Assembly: GCF_039555335.1 (NCBI RefSeq)
Contig: NC_092642.1
Coordinates: 34,632,181-34,696,180 of the forward strand
DNA: 64,000 bases
Direction: 5' to 3'
Origin: Amphiura filiformis
Lineage: Eukaryota; Echinodermata; Ophiuroidea; Amphilepidida; Amphiuridae
Shown: in pieces, positions 21,181-31,040 of the stretch
Position numbering within the stretch: the stretch's first letter is position 1
How the letters are laid out: every line of letters begins with the position of its first letter
Translations under genes and position numbers: made by a program
The notes under the pieces: model-generated
What the model was told of the DNA's origin: nothing
The model's input: the letters and a program-made list of their open reading frames with translations, nothing else
Database searches by the model: none

Positions 21181-21742
21181 AGCAAGTACCCATTTACACC
21201 TGGGTGTAGTGAAGCAAACAGGATCAAGTGCCTTGTCCAAGAACACAACAAGATGGCTGAGATGTGACTCGAACCCACAACCTTGGGATCATGTGTTAAA
21301 CGCTAAGCCACCATGCTCTCAGGCCAGTCACAGTAGTTATAAGGGCATGTGTGGTCTAGTGGTGGAGCACAGGTCTCATTCATGAAATTGTGGGTTCTAG
21401 CCCCCGCCATGGCCATGCGTGCTGTGCCATTGGATAAGGCGCTTTACCTCAATGACTCCTCTCTACCCAGGTGTTTAAATGGGTACCGGCATTCTTAAAT
21501 GCTGGGAAGGTAACAGACTCGCTGTGGAGGAGGTACTGCAGCAACATTTCATGGAGGAGTCTGGCCCTATTTCCAGTGAAAGAGAGATGGGCACTCTGTT
21601 CACTGTTTATACAAGTTTTTGCCTCCTTTACCTTTTTTAGAGCAATTCAGGGCTTCAAGCCAGCCCTGGCAAAATTATAGGAATAATAGAGCAATAGTGA
21701 TAGTGATAGTATATTAGGATAGTGGGTATAAGAGATCAGTAA

Positions 21743-21957
21743 GCAGGCTTTGCCATTTTGAAATTTGCAGGGGAGCTTTTAATCGCTCTCCTTGAGTGCT
21801 ACAGGAGAGCACTAGGAGAGCATTTTTACTATACTGTATATATGTGGTTATTATTGTTACACCAAAGGTAGGCGAGCAATAAAAAGCACTCCTCAGCTTT
21901 ATTTGAGGGGAGTAATGGGGAGCAATCGCTCTAGCTCTCCTCAAACGGCAAAGCCTG
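21743..21957. repeat. MITE with terminal repeats 'caggctttgcc'
   Basis: Left caggctttgccattt and right ggcaaagcctg. Internal 'gctctcct'/'aggagagc' blocks resemble the family at 19990 and 54496. Confidence 0.6.
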
Positions 21958-22036
21958 GTTAAGAGGGGAAAAGTCACAAAGATACTTTAATTTCTGCACA
22001 ATGCGTGCATCATTTTGGACTGGTAAATTTTACTTA

Positions 22037-22337
22037 AAGGAGTATTTCGTGATCCTAGCATCCTCTTTTTATGACATTTTTCAGTAGATATCCACAAAAA
22101 AAGCTTATTCCCGAAATGTCAGTTGATTCCAATTTTGCATTTGCAAGTTATGCATGATTATGTGTATTACACTGCTCCATAGACAATGTGTTGTTATTTC
22201 TTTGCTAAACGAATTGATCTGCAAGAATTTTTTTATACATAACCATTATGTAGCCAGAGGTTTCCAATGATATAAAAATCTCACCTTTTTTTTTTGAGAA
22301 AAGTGGGGGGATGATGCTATGGATCACAAAATGGCCT
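22037..22337. repeat. MITE with ends 'aggagtatttcgtgatcc'
   Basis: Left 'aaaggagtatttcgtgatcctagcatcc' and right 'gggatgatgctatggatcacaaaatggcctttt', with TTAA next to both ends (22033-22036 and about 22338-22341). Confidence 0.65.
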
Positions 22338-22412
22338 TTTAAATTTCACTTTAATTTGTTAATGTTGTTTTCCTTATCTGTAACATAATCAACTTTTGTT
22401 TGCTTGCAGTCC

Positions 22413-22745
22413 TACCGTATTTCGTCAAATAGTCGCCCCCCTCAAATAAACGCCCCACCACTTTTTTCAACCAAGATGTTTCAAAAATGCAGATATTTCC
22501 ATGCTATCTTGTGTAGTAAGCTTACCAAGTTGCCCACATGGTCGATAATAGCGCCACTTTTTGACTAAAATCTGGATTGTAAACCCGAAGTGAACCAGAA
22601 GTCAGTGTTTCTAGTTCATAGTTCGTCATTTTAGCATGAGTTTTAAGTTTACCTAATGATTTTAACGAGAATTATCGTTCTAAAATTGACCTTGAATAAA
22701 CGCCATCCCTTGGGAAAATGTAACGCTTTGACGAAATACGGTATC
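22413..22745. repeat. MITE with ends 'accgtatttcgtcaaa', in COX18 3' flank
   Basis: Left 'taccgtatttcgtcaaa' and right 'tttgacgaaatacggta'; TA borders. On the minus strand it begins about 30 bp after the COX18 stop codon, so it probably forms the 3' UTR. Confidence 0.75.
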
Positions 22746-22774
22746 TCACTATCACCACCCTTCCCATCAACTTC

Positions 22775-22954
22775 TTATTTGCTACCTTTCTTGAAATATT
22801 TTTCTTTAAATCTGTCCTGCATATCTCTCAGTGGTGTGTCACTGTCGTATGCTGTACTAGGCATTCCTAGGAGGGCTCTTGTTGAGGGCAGCTTGAGAAG
22901 GATATTCTGGCAGGTACTATAGGTTGCTGAGGTGGCCCAATACAGGGACATTGA
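22775..22954 (-). CDS. COX18: COX18 last exon
   Basis: Acceptor atctcctacag; 60 codons including TAA at 22775-22777. Encodes SMSLYWATSATYSTCQNILL, then KLPSTRALLGMPS, a DSDTPLRDM linker and a basic tail KEKYFKKGSK. Its first ~40 nt and acceptor are repeated three more times upstream (22994-23205). Confidence 0.88.
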   Translation of the reverse strand, partial: SMSLYWATSATYSTCQNILLKLPSTRALLGMPSTAYDSDTPLRDMQDRFKEKYFKKGSK

Positions 22955-23207
22955 CTGTAGGAGATATAAGTAATAGATGTATGATAGGTTATGGTGACTG
23001 GTTCAGGCTGAGGTGGTCCAATACAGGGACATTGACTGTACAAGATATAAGTAATACTAGATGTGTAAAGGTTATGGTGGCTGGTACAGGCTGAGGTGGC
23101 CCAATACAGGGATGTTGACTGTACAACATATAAGTAATAATAGATGTGTAAAGGTTATGGTGACTGGTACAGGCTGAGGTGGCCCAATACAGGGACACTG
23201 TCTATAC
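22918..23207. repeat. ~82-bp minisatellite spanning the COX18 last-exon acceptor
   Basis: 'tacaggga' recurs at 22941, 23022, 23105 and 23188 (spacing 81, 83, 83). On the minus strand each unit holds a candidate acceptor (…tacag|TCAA or similar), the codons for S-x-S-LYWATSA, then intron-like sequence. Only the lowest copy runs into the rest of the exon. Confidence 0.9.
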
Positions 23208-23224
23208 AACATATAATAATGATA

Positions 23225-23566
23225 ATAAGTTAATTAGCGTTTATAAGTGACAGAATTGTCGTGAATATATTTCAATTACACAACAACCGGTATCGGGCCT
23301 AGCCCTTCTTCAGGTGAAAAAAGCAATGCAGGATTGTAGAGAAAAAATACGAACGAAAAGCGCGATATATATCTACAAAACACGGACGTCGGAGAAATAA
23401 GCAAACTATTAAGCACCAGATAGTTGATGCAAAACAAAAACACCGATTTGGACGTCGGAGAAATAAGTTAATAAAAAAACAATGGATAAATGGTGCACAG
23501 ACAAAAATACCGCACAAACGCTAATTAACTTATTGTAATTTTAATTGCCGACGCAGTCTAAACTTT
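23225..23566 (-). mobile_element. Penelope-like fragment with 14-bp target duplication and hammerhead-like core
   Basis: atataataatgata flanks both sides (23211-23224, 23567-23580). Near the ends lie inverted 'aataagttaattagcgttt'/'aaacgctaattaacttatt' repeats (23224-23243, 23514-23533). On the minus strand 23313-23287 reads CTGAAGA, a GGGC/GCCC hairpin, then GATAC-CGG, like the Penelope hammerhead core except GATAC for GAAAC. Inside, 'cggagaaataag' occurs twice. Sits in the last COX18 intron. Confidence 0.6.
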
Positions 23567-23580
23567 ATATAATAATGATA

Positions 23581-24032
23581 GATATAGTATGGTATGGTGA
23601 CTGGTTTAGGCATTATTTTGTAGTTTTTGTGAATTGAACAATATTAAAGCTGTTCTGGTGACGGATGAGGTTCAAATTGTTTAACTCTATACCATTTTCC
23701 ACCTTGATGTGGCAGTGACGTCAGTGCGCATTTCATTAGGCACAGGTACAAATCACTTGTGTTCGCTCAAATGCTGGCATACACACGCTAAAAGTGCGAG
23801 GCATAGATGCGTGTGCGACACAGTTGCCTCAACGCTTTGACGTCACTGCCACATCAGGGTGAAAAATGGTATAGTATTCCGTATGGCTGGGTGGACAATT
23901 TACATATTTATATGAGGATTCATCAGATTTCAGATCAGATTCCTGTTGATTCATTTTTCGGGCAGGTTGATACATTTACATTTGTTTTATTTTCCAAGTA
24001 ATCAGTTCTTCAAAAGCATTTTGTATACTTAC
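23581..24032. other. COX18 intron; small inverted repeat
   Basis: An inverted pair 'taccattttccaccttgatgtggcagtgacgtca' (about 23690-23724) and 'tgacgtcactgccacatcagggtgaaaaatggta' (about 23838-23872) marks a ~180-bp MITE. Otherwise empty. Confidence 0.65.
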
Positions 24033-24121
24033 TGCAGGTACTAATGTAGCAATCCCGACCATACCAATAGAAACAACCTGCATAAATCTCAGCAAGTTTA
24101 TTTGGCCTCTCATCATTGGAG
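24033..24121 (-). CDS. COX18: COX18 exon 4
   Basis: Acceptor ttgtttcag, donor GCA|GTAAGT; phase 1 to 0. Encodes APMMRGQINLLRFMQVVS followed by IGMVGIATLVPA, the fourth membrane segment. Confidence 0.88.
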
Positions 24122-24406
24122 CTGAAACAAAAAAGATATCAAATTTTGCAATGAAGATGATTTGACAAGCAGGCAATATTATACCTGCTCCTTGGTAGTT
24201 ATTTGAATATTAAAAGATTTCTTTTAATCAAAACCAAACTTTTACTTAGCACTATTGACTGTTAATGTTTCGCCTTGCTGGTCCCGACTTCATGGTTGCA
24301 TAGATCGTGACTATGGACCAAAGGTGAAACCGTCAATAGTGGGTTAAAAATTTGGTTTTGATCATAAGATTTAATATTGCTTACCAACAATTTAGTAATA
24401 TCAGTA

Positions 24407-24653
24407 AGGCCTAAAAGAATGGTTTGATTGGCATAACATAAAAAAATATTATGGTAGGTAGGTAGGGATTTTTTTTTAACTTTTAAAGCTGAAATTTATT
24501 TGGAACTTTTTTTTTTTTTTTCTTTTTTTAAAACTTAATTCAATTTAAAAAAAATACTTTTTAACTCTTTTTTTTTGCAAAAAAAAGTCAGGGTCAGGCT
24601 TCTTTTTAGAGTAGGTCGGGTTACGCCAATCAAAAAATGTTTTTAGGCCCAAT
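24407..24653. repeat. MITE with ends 'ggcctaaaa..a..tttgattggc'
   Basis: Left 'aaggcctaaaagaatggtttgattggc' and right 'gccaatcaaaaaatgtttttaggccc', with a long A/T-tract interior. Lies in a COX18 intron. Confidence 0.7.
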
Positions 24654-24727
24654 TTAATTTTTAAAGAGATATAAAACTCATTCTAAACTGAGATGTGGAT
24701 GTTTGCAGGTTTTATCTAATAAGAACA

Positions 24728-24896
24728 TTCCAGTTGAAATCCATACACCCTGTATGGAAGGCATGACTTGAATCTCCCACACAGGGGGTGTAGATTTCAA
24801 ATGGAATCCCATTTGAAATTCACACTCCCTGTGTGAAACATTAAGGTCATGTCTTCCATGAGGGGTGTATGGATTTCAACTGGACTAGCCCAGCCC
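24728..24896. repeat. Palindromic MITE 'attccagttgaaatcc', copy
   Basis: 'attccagttgaaatccatacaccc' at the left and 'gtatggatttcaactgga' at the right, with internal 'cacacaggg'/'ccctgtgtg' pairs. Same family as 25626-25812 and 62082-62225. Confidence 0.75.
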
Positions 24897-25625
24897 ATTG
24901 TTCACCCCTTCAATATATGGTGTCCACAATAGGACAAATATTTTCTTTGTTATCATGTATACTAGTGTATTGCTTATTATTCAAACATATTCCCAAGTAT
25001 TTAAGCATATATTGTACATGTATAATTTGTATTCAGTATTTTTATCACTATTTCATAAATATTATTTTGTATGTTAAAAAAGAAATGGTTTCATATTAAG
25101 ATTATATATTATTTTGTATATATTAAAATACAGTTGACAAAACAGACAAGTGCTGTGCTTGATTTTCTTCTGCATGCTCATTCAGTGACTCAATGTGCTT
25201 ATTACTATTGCTATGTAGACACTGACATTGACAATAGAAGGTTGCACATTTCCTCATAATTGCATGTCTTCTGTAAAGAACTATCTATATTTCTTTTGAC
25301 TTCCCCTGTGTGCGTATTCGGTTGCGGGATTAAGCTTCAAATTTAGTATGTGCAGTTTTGAGTGTGCTGACTTGTAAAATCATTATGGTGCAAGATTTTA
25401 TGATCAGCTCGTAATAGTCAAAAATGATTCAGTTTTTGTAACTGTGCCCATCAATAAAGTCCCAACTTGCATTTTTGTACGCCAGTGTAAAGTAAAAAAA
25501 GTGCTGATCAGTCACGCAATAGGCAAAAGTTCCTTCAGATAGGGGCTGTGCCCAGCTGTGTGTATGGTATTCTATATCAATGAGCAAGTCCTGCCTATTT
25601 TGTGCTGATCATAGTATAGAGCAAT

Positions 25626-25812
25626 GGGCTATTCCAGTTGAAATCCACACACCCCCTATGGAAGACATGATCTTAATCTTCCACACAGGGAGTGTGAATT
25701 TCAAATGGGATTACCTGAATGGGCGACTCCACTTGAAATCTACACACCCTGTGTGAAAGATTAAAGTCATATCTTCCATAGGGGTGTATGGATTTCATCT
25801 GGAATAGCCCAA
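25626..25812. repeat. Palindromic MITE 'gggctattccagttgaaatcc', reference copy
   Basis: Begins gggctattccagttgaaatc and ends gatttcatctggaatagccc, so the whole element folds back. Lies 18 bp below the donor of COX18 exon 3. Members also at 24728, 26183, 54462 and 62082-62370. Confidence 0.85.
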
Positions 25813-25830
25813 TAATTCAATAATTCTCAC

Positions 25831-25974
25831 CTTTCTGGAGTAAATTCATTTGAATATTGAAGAGGTTCAGCATACCAAACATAACAGGGAAGATGTAGTA
25901 TGGGTCTGCTACGGCTAGATTATGAAACCACAGCATTCCTCCGGTACTTAAGTCTGATATCAACAAGTTTGGAT
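25831..25974 (-). CDS. COX18: COX18 exon 3
   Basis: Acceptor tttccctag, donor AAAG|GTGAGA; phase 1 to 1. Encodes DPNLLISDLSTGGMLWFHNL, then AVADPYYIFPVMFGMLNLF and IQMNLLQK: the family's 'GGxLWFxDLxxxDP' motif followed by a membrane segment. Confidence 0.9.
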
Positions 25975-26182
25975 CTAGGGAAAGGGGAGAAAGGTAACTT
26001 TCCTATTTTAATGTTTATTTGATGTCATCTTGATTTCAAATGATTGCAGCACCATATGTGATGTGATCAAGCAAAATCAGTCTGAAGTCTGAACTGTTCA
26101 TATCTTTGGAGCTAAATGTTCAATTTCAATGGGGTTTTTCTGTAAAATGTAGCTTTACAAATGACTGATGCAAGCATATATG

Positions 26183-26332
26183 GCTTTACCTATATCTTCC
26201 ACAAATGGAGTGAGCACTTCAAATAGAAGTTACCCAACTGTCTATTCTATTTGAAACTCATACTCCCTATATGGAAGACTTTAGCTAAATCATGCACAGG
26301 GGTAGTGTGGATTTTAAATGGAATAGCCCATT
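26183..26332. repeat. Palindromic MITE, diverged copy
   Basis: 'tattctatttgaaactcatactccc' and 'gtgtggattttaaatggaatagccca' are family ends. It stops about 10 bp from the COX18 exon 2 donor. Confidence 0.7.
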
Positions 26333-26341
26333 TGAGCTTAC

Positions 26342-26495
26342 CTGTGAATATTTTGTTACCAAAGTGGAAGCCACTCATGTTCCTGAGAGACAGGGAGAGA
26401 CATATCCATAGAGGTAGCTGTGTCATTAGTATGGTGAAGGTTTTACCCGGATGGCAGTTGTCTCGTATATACAGATCCTTGGCGTGAGTTTTAGA
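26342..26495 (-). CDS. COX18: COX18 exon 2
   Basis: Acceptor tctttttag, donor ACAG|GTAAGC; phase 0 to 1. Encodes SKTHAKDLYIRDNCHPGK, then a membrane segment TILMTQLPLWICLSLSLRNMSG. The RDNCHP motif is diagnostic of COX18. Confidence 0.9.
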
Positions 26496-27014
26496 CTAAA
26501 AAGAGAAAATAACACACAGCAAGTCATTTTGTGAGTCATTTATAAACAAAGAAGTGGAGCAACTGTAAACTACAACGACGATGACGACAACGACGATGAT
26601 GACAACAACAGCAACAACAACAAATCAACAAGCCAGAATAGTCAAAGAGGTTAGACTAGAGAAGTCCTGTATATTTTGACATCTTTTTTTAAAAATAATA
26701 ATTATAGAAATGGAATATTTGCTAGTTTAGTGGCAAGTTTAGGTAGTAAAGACATAGCATACACAATTTAAGTAAAATCCTTTCACTCTAAATAATTAAA
26801 ACAATAAAAATATAGCTGTAAAAATGCCTATTTTTACACTTTTATTTGTAACATGCCAAGAGACGCCTTTTTTCAACAGCTTTTAATTTTTTTTATGGAT
26901 CCTTATAGAAATTCATGTGACCTGTTTCCCAAAATGGTGCAGTAAACCAATCAAAAAACAGAAAGAGGCATTATGAATTATAAGTTAACAGATCAAAAAA
27001 GGATTTAAAAGTTT
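26496..27014. other. COX18 intron; short (gac/aac)n tract only
   Basis: Simple repeat of gac, gat and aac triplets at about 26574-26628. Nothing else. Confidence 0.5.
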
Positions 27015-27835
27015 GCCTTATGTATGTTACTATTGTCTGTCAAACTTTTGATTGATTTTGAAGTCCCTCAGTTTTTTATAAACAAAGACTTGAAGCATAA
27101 ACTAAAGGGTAAATCTATTGTAAATAACTTCATTTCTCCATATTATAATCAATTTGTAAGTGGCTGCCATCTTTTTTTGAACATATAACAATTTTAAAAT
27201 TTTTCTTGAAATGTCTGTCAAATAGTAACATACGCAAGACGGTGCTGTAATTCCTGCTAAACTAGGGTGATACAGCTAATTATGCTACATGACATAGCAT
27301 TTAGCTCCACCTAGCTTTGTGGCACTATCACTTTGTGAGGAGAAGCTTTTTTGATGACACAATCCATTGTTAAGTGTTGTCTGTCAAACATTTGTACGCA
27401 AGTAACATACGCAAGATTTGTATGTGTCTGTCAAAAGTAACATACGCAATACGTTTAAAAAAATTAAAAATCACTTGATGTTCACATTATGTTTAGAGTT
27501 TATAAAAGTGTTTTAAAACATGTGATTTATAGTTGCATGTGATCTTTATTCAATTTCCCATCTTGAACTACTGTTTTTGCCAAATTATTATTCTGTATGT
27601 TACATTTGACAGACATCTTGCGTATGTTATGGCTTGACAGACACACATATTTTATTTATAACAATTTATCCTCCTTATTGTAATATTTGGACACATTTTT
27701 TTCCACAATCAGTTGCTGTAGGTCCTACACCTAAATAACCACAAAATACTTTATAAATGTAATACTTTATAAATTTTTATTTGATTGCAGAAAATCATCA
27801 AAATTGTGTCTGTCAAATATAACGTACGCAAGGGC
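27015..27835. repeat. Cluster of a ~27-bp motif in both orientations
   Basis: 'tgtctgtcaaa' followed by 'taacatacgcaag' recurs at about 27208-27238, 27379-27415, 27425-27448 and 27807-27831 on plus, and twice on minus at about 27595-27640. A diverged copy is at 27022-27048. Spacing is irregular (50-170 bp) and the sequence between is unrelated. Confidence 0.75.
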
Positions 27836-28032
27836 TAGAAAATTAAATTTGTGAAGTAAATGGTCTATAACTTATCTTTCTTTTAGTGTATTATGAACGA
27901 TATATGTGCATACTATAATTTAAACCTGGTTGGAGACCAAAAGAAAAGAGCTGGAAAAATAATTGTGTGTTACACTTTTATGACACCTTAGCTTATTTTG
28001 AGCCATATATATGATTCAAAGAGATAGAACTA

Positions 28033-28312
28033 AAGAGTACCAACTCCGCCATGTTTGCATGTCACTCATAGAGGGCAAAGTAGTGTATTCGCTATGCGCC
28101 AATCAAACTTCGATTCAAAGTGTGTGGTGGTTGCTTGCGTTATGTGCAAGCAATCGCATGTTTCGTGTAGTGTGTGCAAAAAAATGTGCACTGAGCACTG
28201 TCTTTGTAAAAGACACCAAATTTTGTTCCATTATGGCATTAGCCGATAAATGCTGGCGGATTTATGATAGCATTACACAGAGAGCAATTTTGAGTCGGTA
28301 CTCTTTGGGTAC
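28033..28312. repeat. MITE with ends 'aaagagtacc.actc'
   Basis: Left 'taaagagtaccaactcc', right 'gagtcggtactctttg'. The open frame across it has no family resemblance and is not called. Confidence 0.5.
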
Positions 28313-28425
28313 TGGATTTAATCTTTTTGTTAGCCAATGGCTTGTATTTCACATAAAACCTGCTCCAACTCAGAAGTTGGTTTGTGCACTTATATGTAGG
28401 GCTGTAACTTTACAACCATGACATA

Positions 28426-29692
28426 CGAGGGGCGGTCAAAAAGTTCGTAGAACTCGGTATGCTACTTTGTCGCACGGTATTGAATTTGATCTCATTTGAA
28501 AGCTTGTTCCTTCAAAACATTACTGCAAAGATATTAGATTTTTGCATCACTGTCTGTGTGCAGGACACTCTTCAGAGGAAGCCTACCTCCATGAATTCAC
28601 AGGTACTACCAGAAGTGAATACAGGGTCATTATGGAAATTTCTCCGGATGACGGGGAAAACTCAAATGAAATGTAACAATGTAGAGTTGCTGTAAATGGT
28701 AATGAAGTCCCAGTGGTATTCAACAGCAACAAAATGGTTCTTAGAGTTCTAGAATGGAATGGGCGTTCTTGAAGATCATCCAAGGTCCAAAAGACTTGCT
28801 GACATCACCACTAATGATATATGTGCTGGTATAGTGGCATTGATAATGAATAAGGAGCCAAATAAGAAAGATGAGATAGCCACAAAATATGACAACTCTG
28901 ATGAATATGTTTTTAACATTAATCCATTAACATTGGGTATTCCAGGGTGTCTTCTAGATGGGATCCCATAATCTTCATGTACAAAATTGATACCAATTGA
29001 CATATTCAGGTCCACACCTTCTATACGCTTACAATGAGGACCGAGGCAAGTTTAATTTATATGTGGCTAAAGGTGACAAGACATTAATCACTGGAATTAC
29101 AAGTGCATTTAGTGGACGCACCTGGATCTCCCACCCCTAAGAAGACCATCACTCGGTCACCATAGTGCAAGGTCTTCATCGCTTTTTCTGAGATCCAGGG
29201 AGAGTCTTGATGACAGATCATTTGCTAAATGAAAGTACAATCATAGGCATATATCATACACTTTTGATAGCAAAATTGAGGCAAGCCATCATGTGAAGAA
29301 GGTTGATGGTAGGAATGTGACTATTCTCGGATTGTGTCCTGTACGCTATTCTTAGTTTGCCTAGCTGCCATTCACGACAAAGGGGTCAGTTAACTAGAAA
29401 GTAACCACATTGTGGTTCAGGAATGGCCTCCAGTTAGTGAAACCTATTTTAGAATTTTAAGCCCTACCTTCATAATATCAGGTTTGCTGGTGATCAATGC
29501 TGGTGAGCCTTTACTGAAGAGTGGCTCAAGGAGCTATCGGAAGACTTCCATTTTGTTGACATAGAAGGTTTAAAGAAAAATTGCGACGGGTGCATTAAGG
29601 TTTGTAGTGACCATGCTCAAGAGTGAGATAGAAAGAATTTGGCTAGTACTCTTTCAAGTACCTTGTTCTACGAACTTATTGACCGTCCCTCG
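28426..29692 (+). mobile_element. mariner-type transposon, inactive
   Basis: Ends 'cgaggggcggtcaaaaagttcgtagaac' and its near reverse complement 'gttctacgaacttattgaccgtccctcg'; TA on both sides (28424-28425, 29693-29694). Length 1267 bp is normal for mariner. Transposase remnants: VLEDHPRSKRLADITTND (about 28764-28820), the linker region of mariner transposases, and EWLKELSEDFHFVDIEGLKK near 29520-29575, the C-terminal region. Multiple stops. Lies in the first COX18 intron, opposite strand. Confidence 0.8.
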
Positions 29693-29884
29693 TACCATAC
29701 CAGTGGCAGGAACTTTGCCACAATCTCATAAATGTGTGTGTATTCCACTATCATGAGTCTGGCAAGTTTTGTTGGCAGGTCAACAACTTTTTGGAATATC
29801 ATCACCCTGTCCAACGATGATATCTTACAAAAAAGTACAGCCCTGATGGTTAATGATTCATTTTATAATAATACCACCACCTAC

Positions 29885-30485
29885 CAGATAAAACACTGTC
29901 TTCTTTATTCTATCTTGAGACCATTTCTCAGCCATGGCTCTATGTCTATACTTCGCTATAAATGTCTGTTTAGCAAGAGTCTGTATCTCTGGTTGTAACT
30001 TCTCCACCTTAGCAGCTATATGTTTAGAATACACAGCCAGGGGCAATGTCAACAGCAGTCTCAAAGTTATAGTCGAACTACTATTGTACTTCACCATGGG
30101 AGACCTGTCAAGTCATGAAACTGCTCAAAACTGTTTGTGCTAACTGGACAGGTCGAGAGGCAAGCACCGCCTCATATCCGCTGCTAGGCTCTGTGGCTAC
30201 ACCCCGTCTTGAATTTGATAATTGCACTGAAGAAACTAAGTCATGTTGTAATAATTTTCTTTCTCTAGAATGTGTTGTACAACATATACTTGCATATCTG
30301 CAACTTTTGACATAGTTCGCAAGGTTTCTTGACGATTTAACATGCCACTGCTGTAATGTTGAAGATCCACTGTTCTGGTACAATAGCTTGCTTTGTCGAA
30401 ATGTTGTAAAAGTTCTCCACGTAACTTGTGTTCTTGTCCTGATGGGTATTTGTGCTATTTTTACAAGAGCCATGGTTTGAAACAT
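29885..30485 (-). pseudogene. COX18: COX18 exon 1, three disabling changes
   Basis: Starts MFQTMALVKIAQIPIRTRTQ, a basic amphipathic presequence suited to mitochondrial import. The frame runs to about 30125, then needs one added base to enter FHDLTGLPW; the codon after that Trp is TGA where the family has a second Trp; one more base is needed before TLRLLLTLPLAVYS. The remainder (KHIAAKVEKLQPEIQTLAKQTF...RIKKTVFYL) is open to donor CTG|GTAGGT. The conserved Arg of the first membrane segment is retained (TLRLLL). Confidence 0.8.
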
Positions 30486-30747
30486 CTGTACTTCTCGAAG
30501 TTACTTCCTGTTGAAGAGTAAACAAACACATAAAAATAAAAATACCATAACAAAAACAGTAAGTTGGTTAATTTTTTGTTAGCCAAATCCAAAAAAAATT
30601 ATTACTCATGAATCTGAATTTAGCTTTCACAATGATATGGCAACGAGACAAAGTGGGTCCTACAACCATGTTTCAAATCTGTACAGAACCCTTATAATTG
30701 ATGCATTTGAGAACAACATGGACTATATCCAGGTTGTAGAGACCCTA
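30486..30747. other. Upstream region of COX18; no further exon recognised
   Basis: Would contain the COX18 promoter or 5' UTR on the minus strand. No clear core-promoter motif. Confidence 0.3.
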
Positions 30748-30825
30748 ACAACTATCATCATCATCATCAGCCATTGTTGGTCCACTGCTGGACGAAACCC
30801 TCAGCATGTCTCCGTCAGGTAGCTC
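30748..30825 (-). mobile_element. 3' end of an RTE-type LINE
   Basis: On the minus strand 'tttcgtccagcagtggaccaacaatggctgatgatgatgatgat': a 'ccagcagtgga' block followed by a (GAT)n tail, the terminus of many RTE-type LINEs and derived SINEs. Only the last ~75 bp are present. Confidence 0.5.
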
Positions 30826-31040
30826 GATCTCGACCTGTGAGTTGCTGAACCAATTTACTGTTCCCGCCAAATATGGATTAATGAGGCAAAGTTATATGAA
30901 TGAGCTATAATGTGACGTAGCTTCGAAAAGGATGATTGACAGCGCCGTATATGGTTCATTGGGCGGAGCCATTATGCCCATATTAGGCTGTTGTTGTGCA
31001 GACGTCACGCTCTGCGAACGGTACAAAAAGGTGACTGATA

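Larger units (their letters stand above)
22775..30485 (-). pseudogene. COX18: COX18 (mitochondrial membrane insertase), conserved copy with broken first exon
   Basis: Minus-strand exons 30485-29885, 26495-26342, 25974-25831, 24121-24033 and 22954-22775 have consensus splice sites and compatible phases (0, 1, 1, 0). The product is an Oxa1/YidC/Alb3-family insertase of the COX18 branch, which in studied species exports the C-terminal tail of COX2 across the mitochondrial inner membrane. Family landmarks are TLPLAVYS plus KVEKLQPEIQTLAKQ, LYIRDNCHPGK, GGMLWFHNLAVADP, and QNILLKLPSTRALLGMPS near the end. Exons 2-5 are open. Exon 1 needs three corrections within about 60 bp: one nonsense codon and two single-base deletions. 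This may be a young pseudogene, an allele, or an assembly error. Compared with the copy at 53.9-61.6 kb it is closer to the general animal COX18. Confidence 0.85.

Noticed and set aside
22989-23198. Minus-strand open frame with repeated LYWATSA-type segments as a tandem-repeat protein
   Set aside because: Better explained as duplicated acceptor plus exon start of COX18 with intron sequence between units.
28011-28421. 136-residue Cys-rich open frame
   Set aside because: Covers the ends of a MITE and has no recognisable family or splice context.
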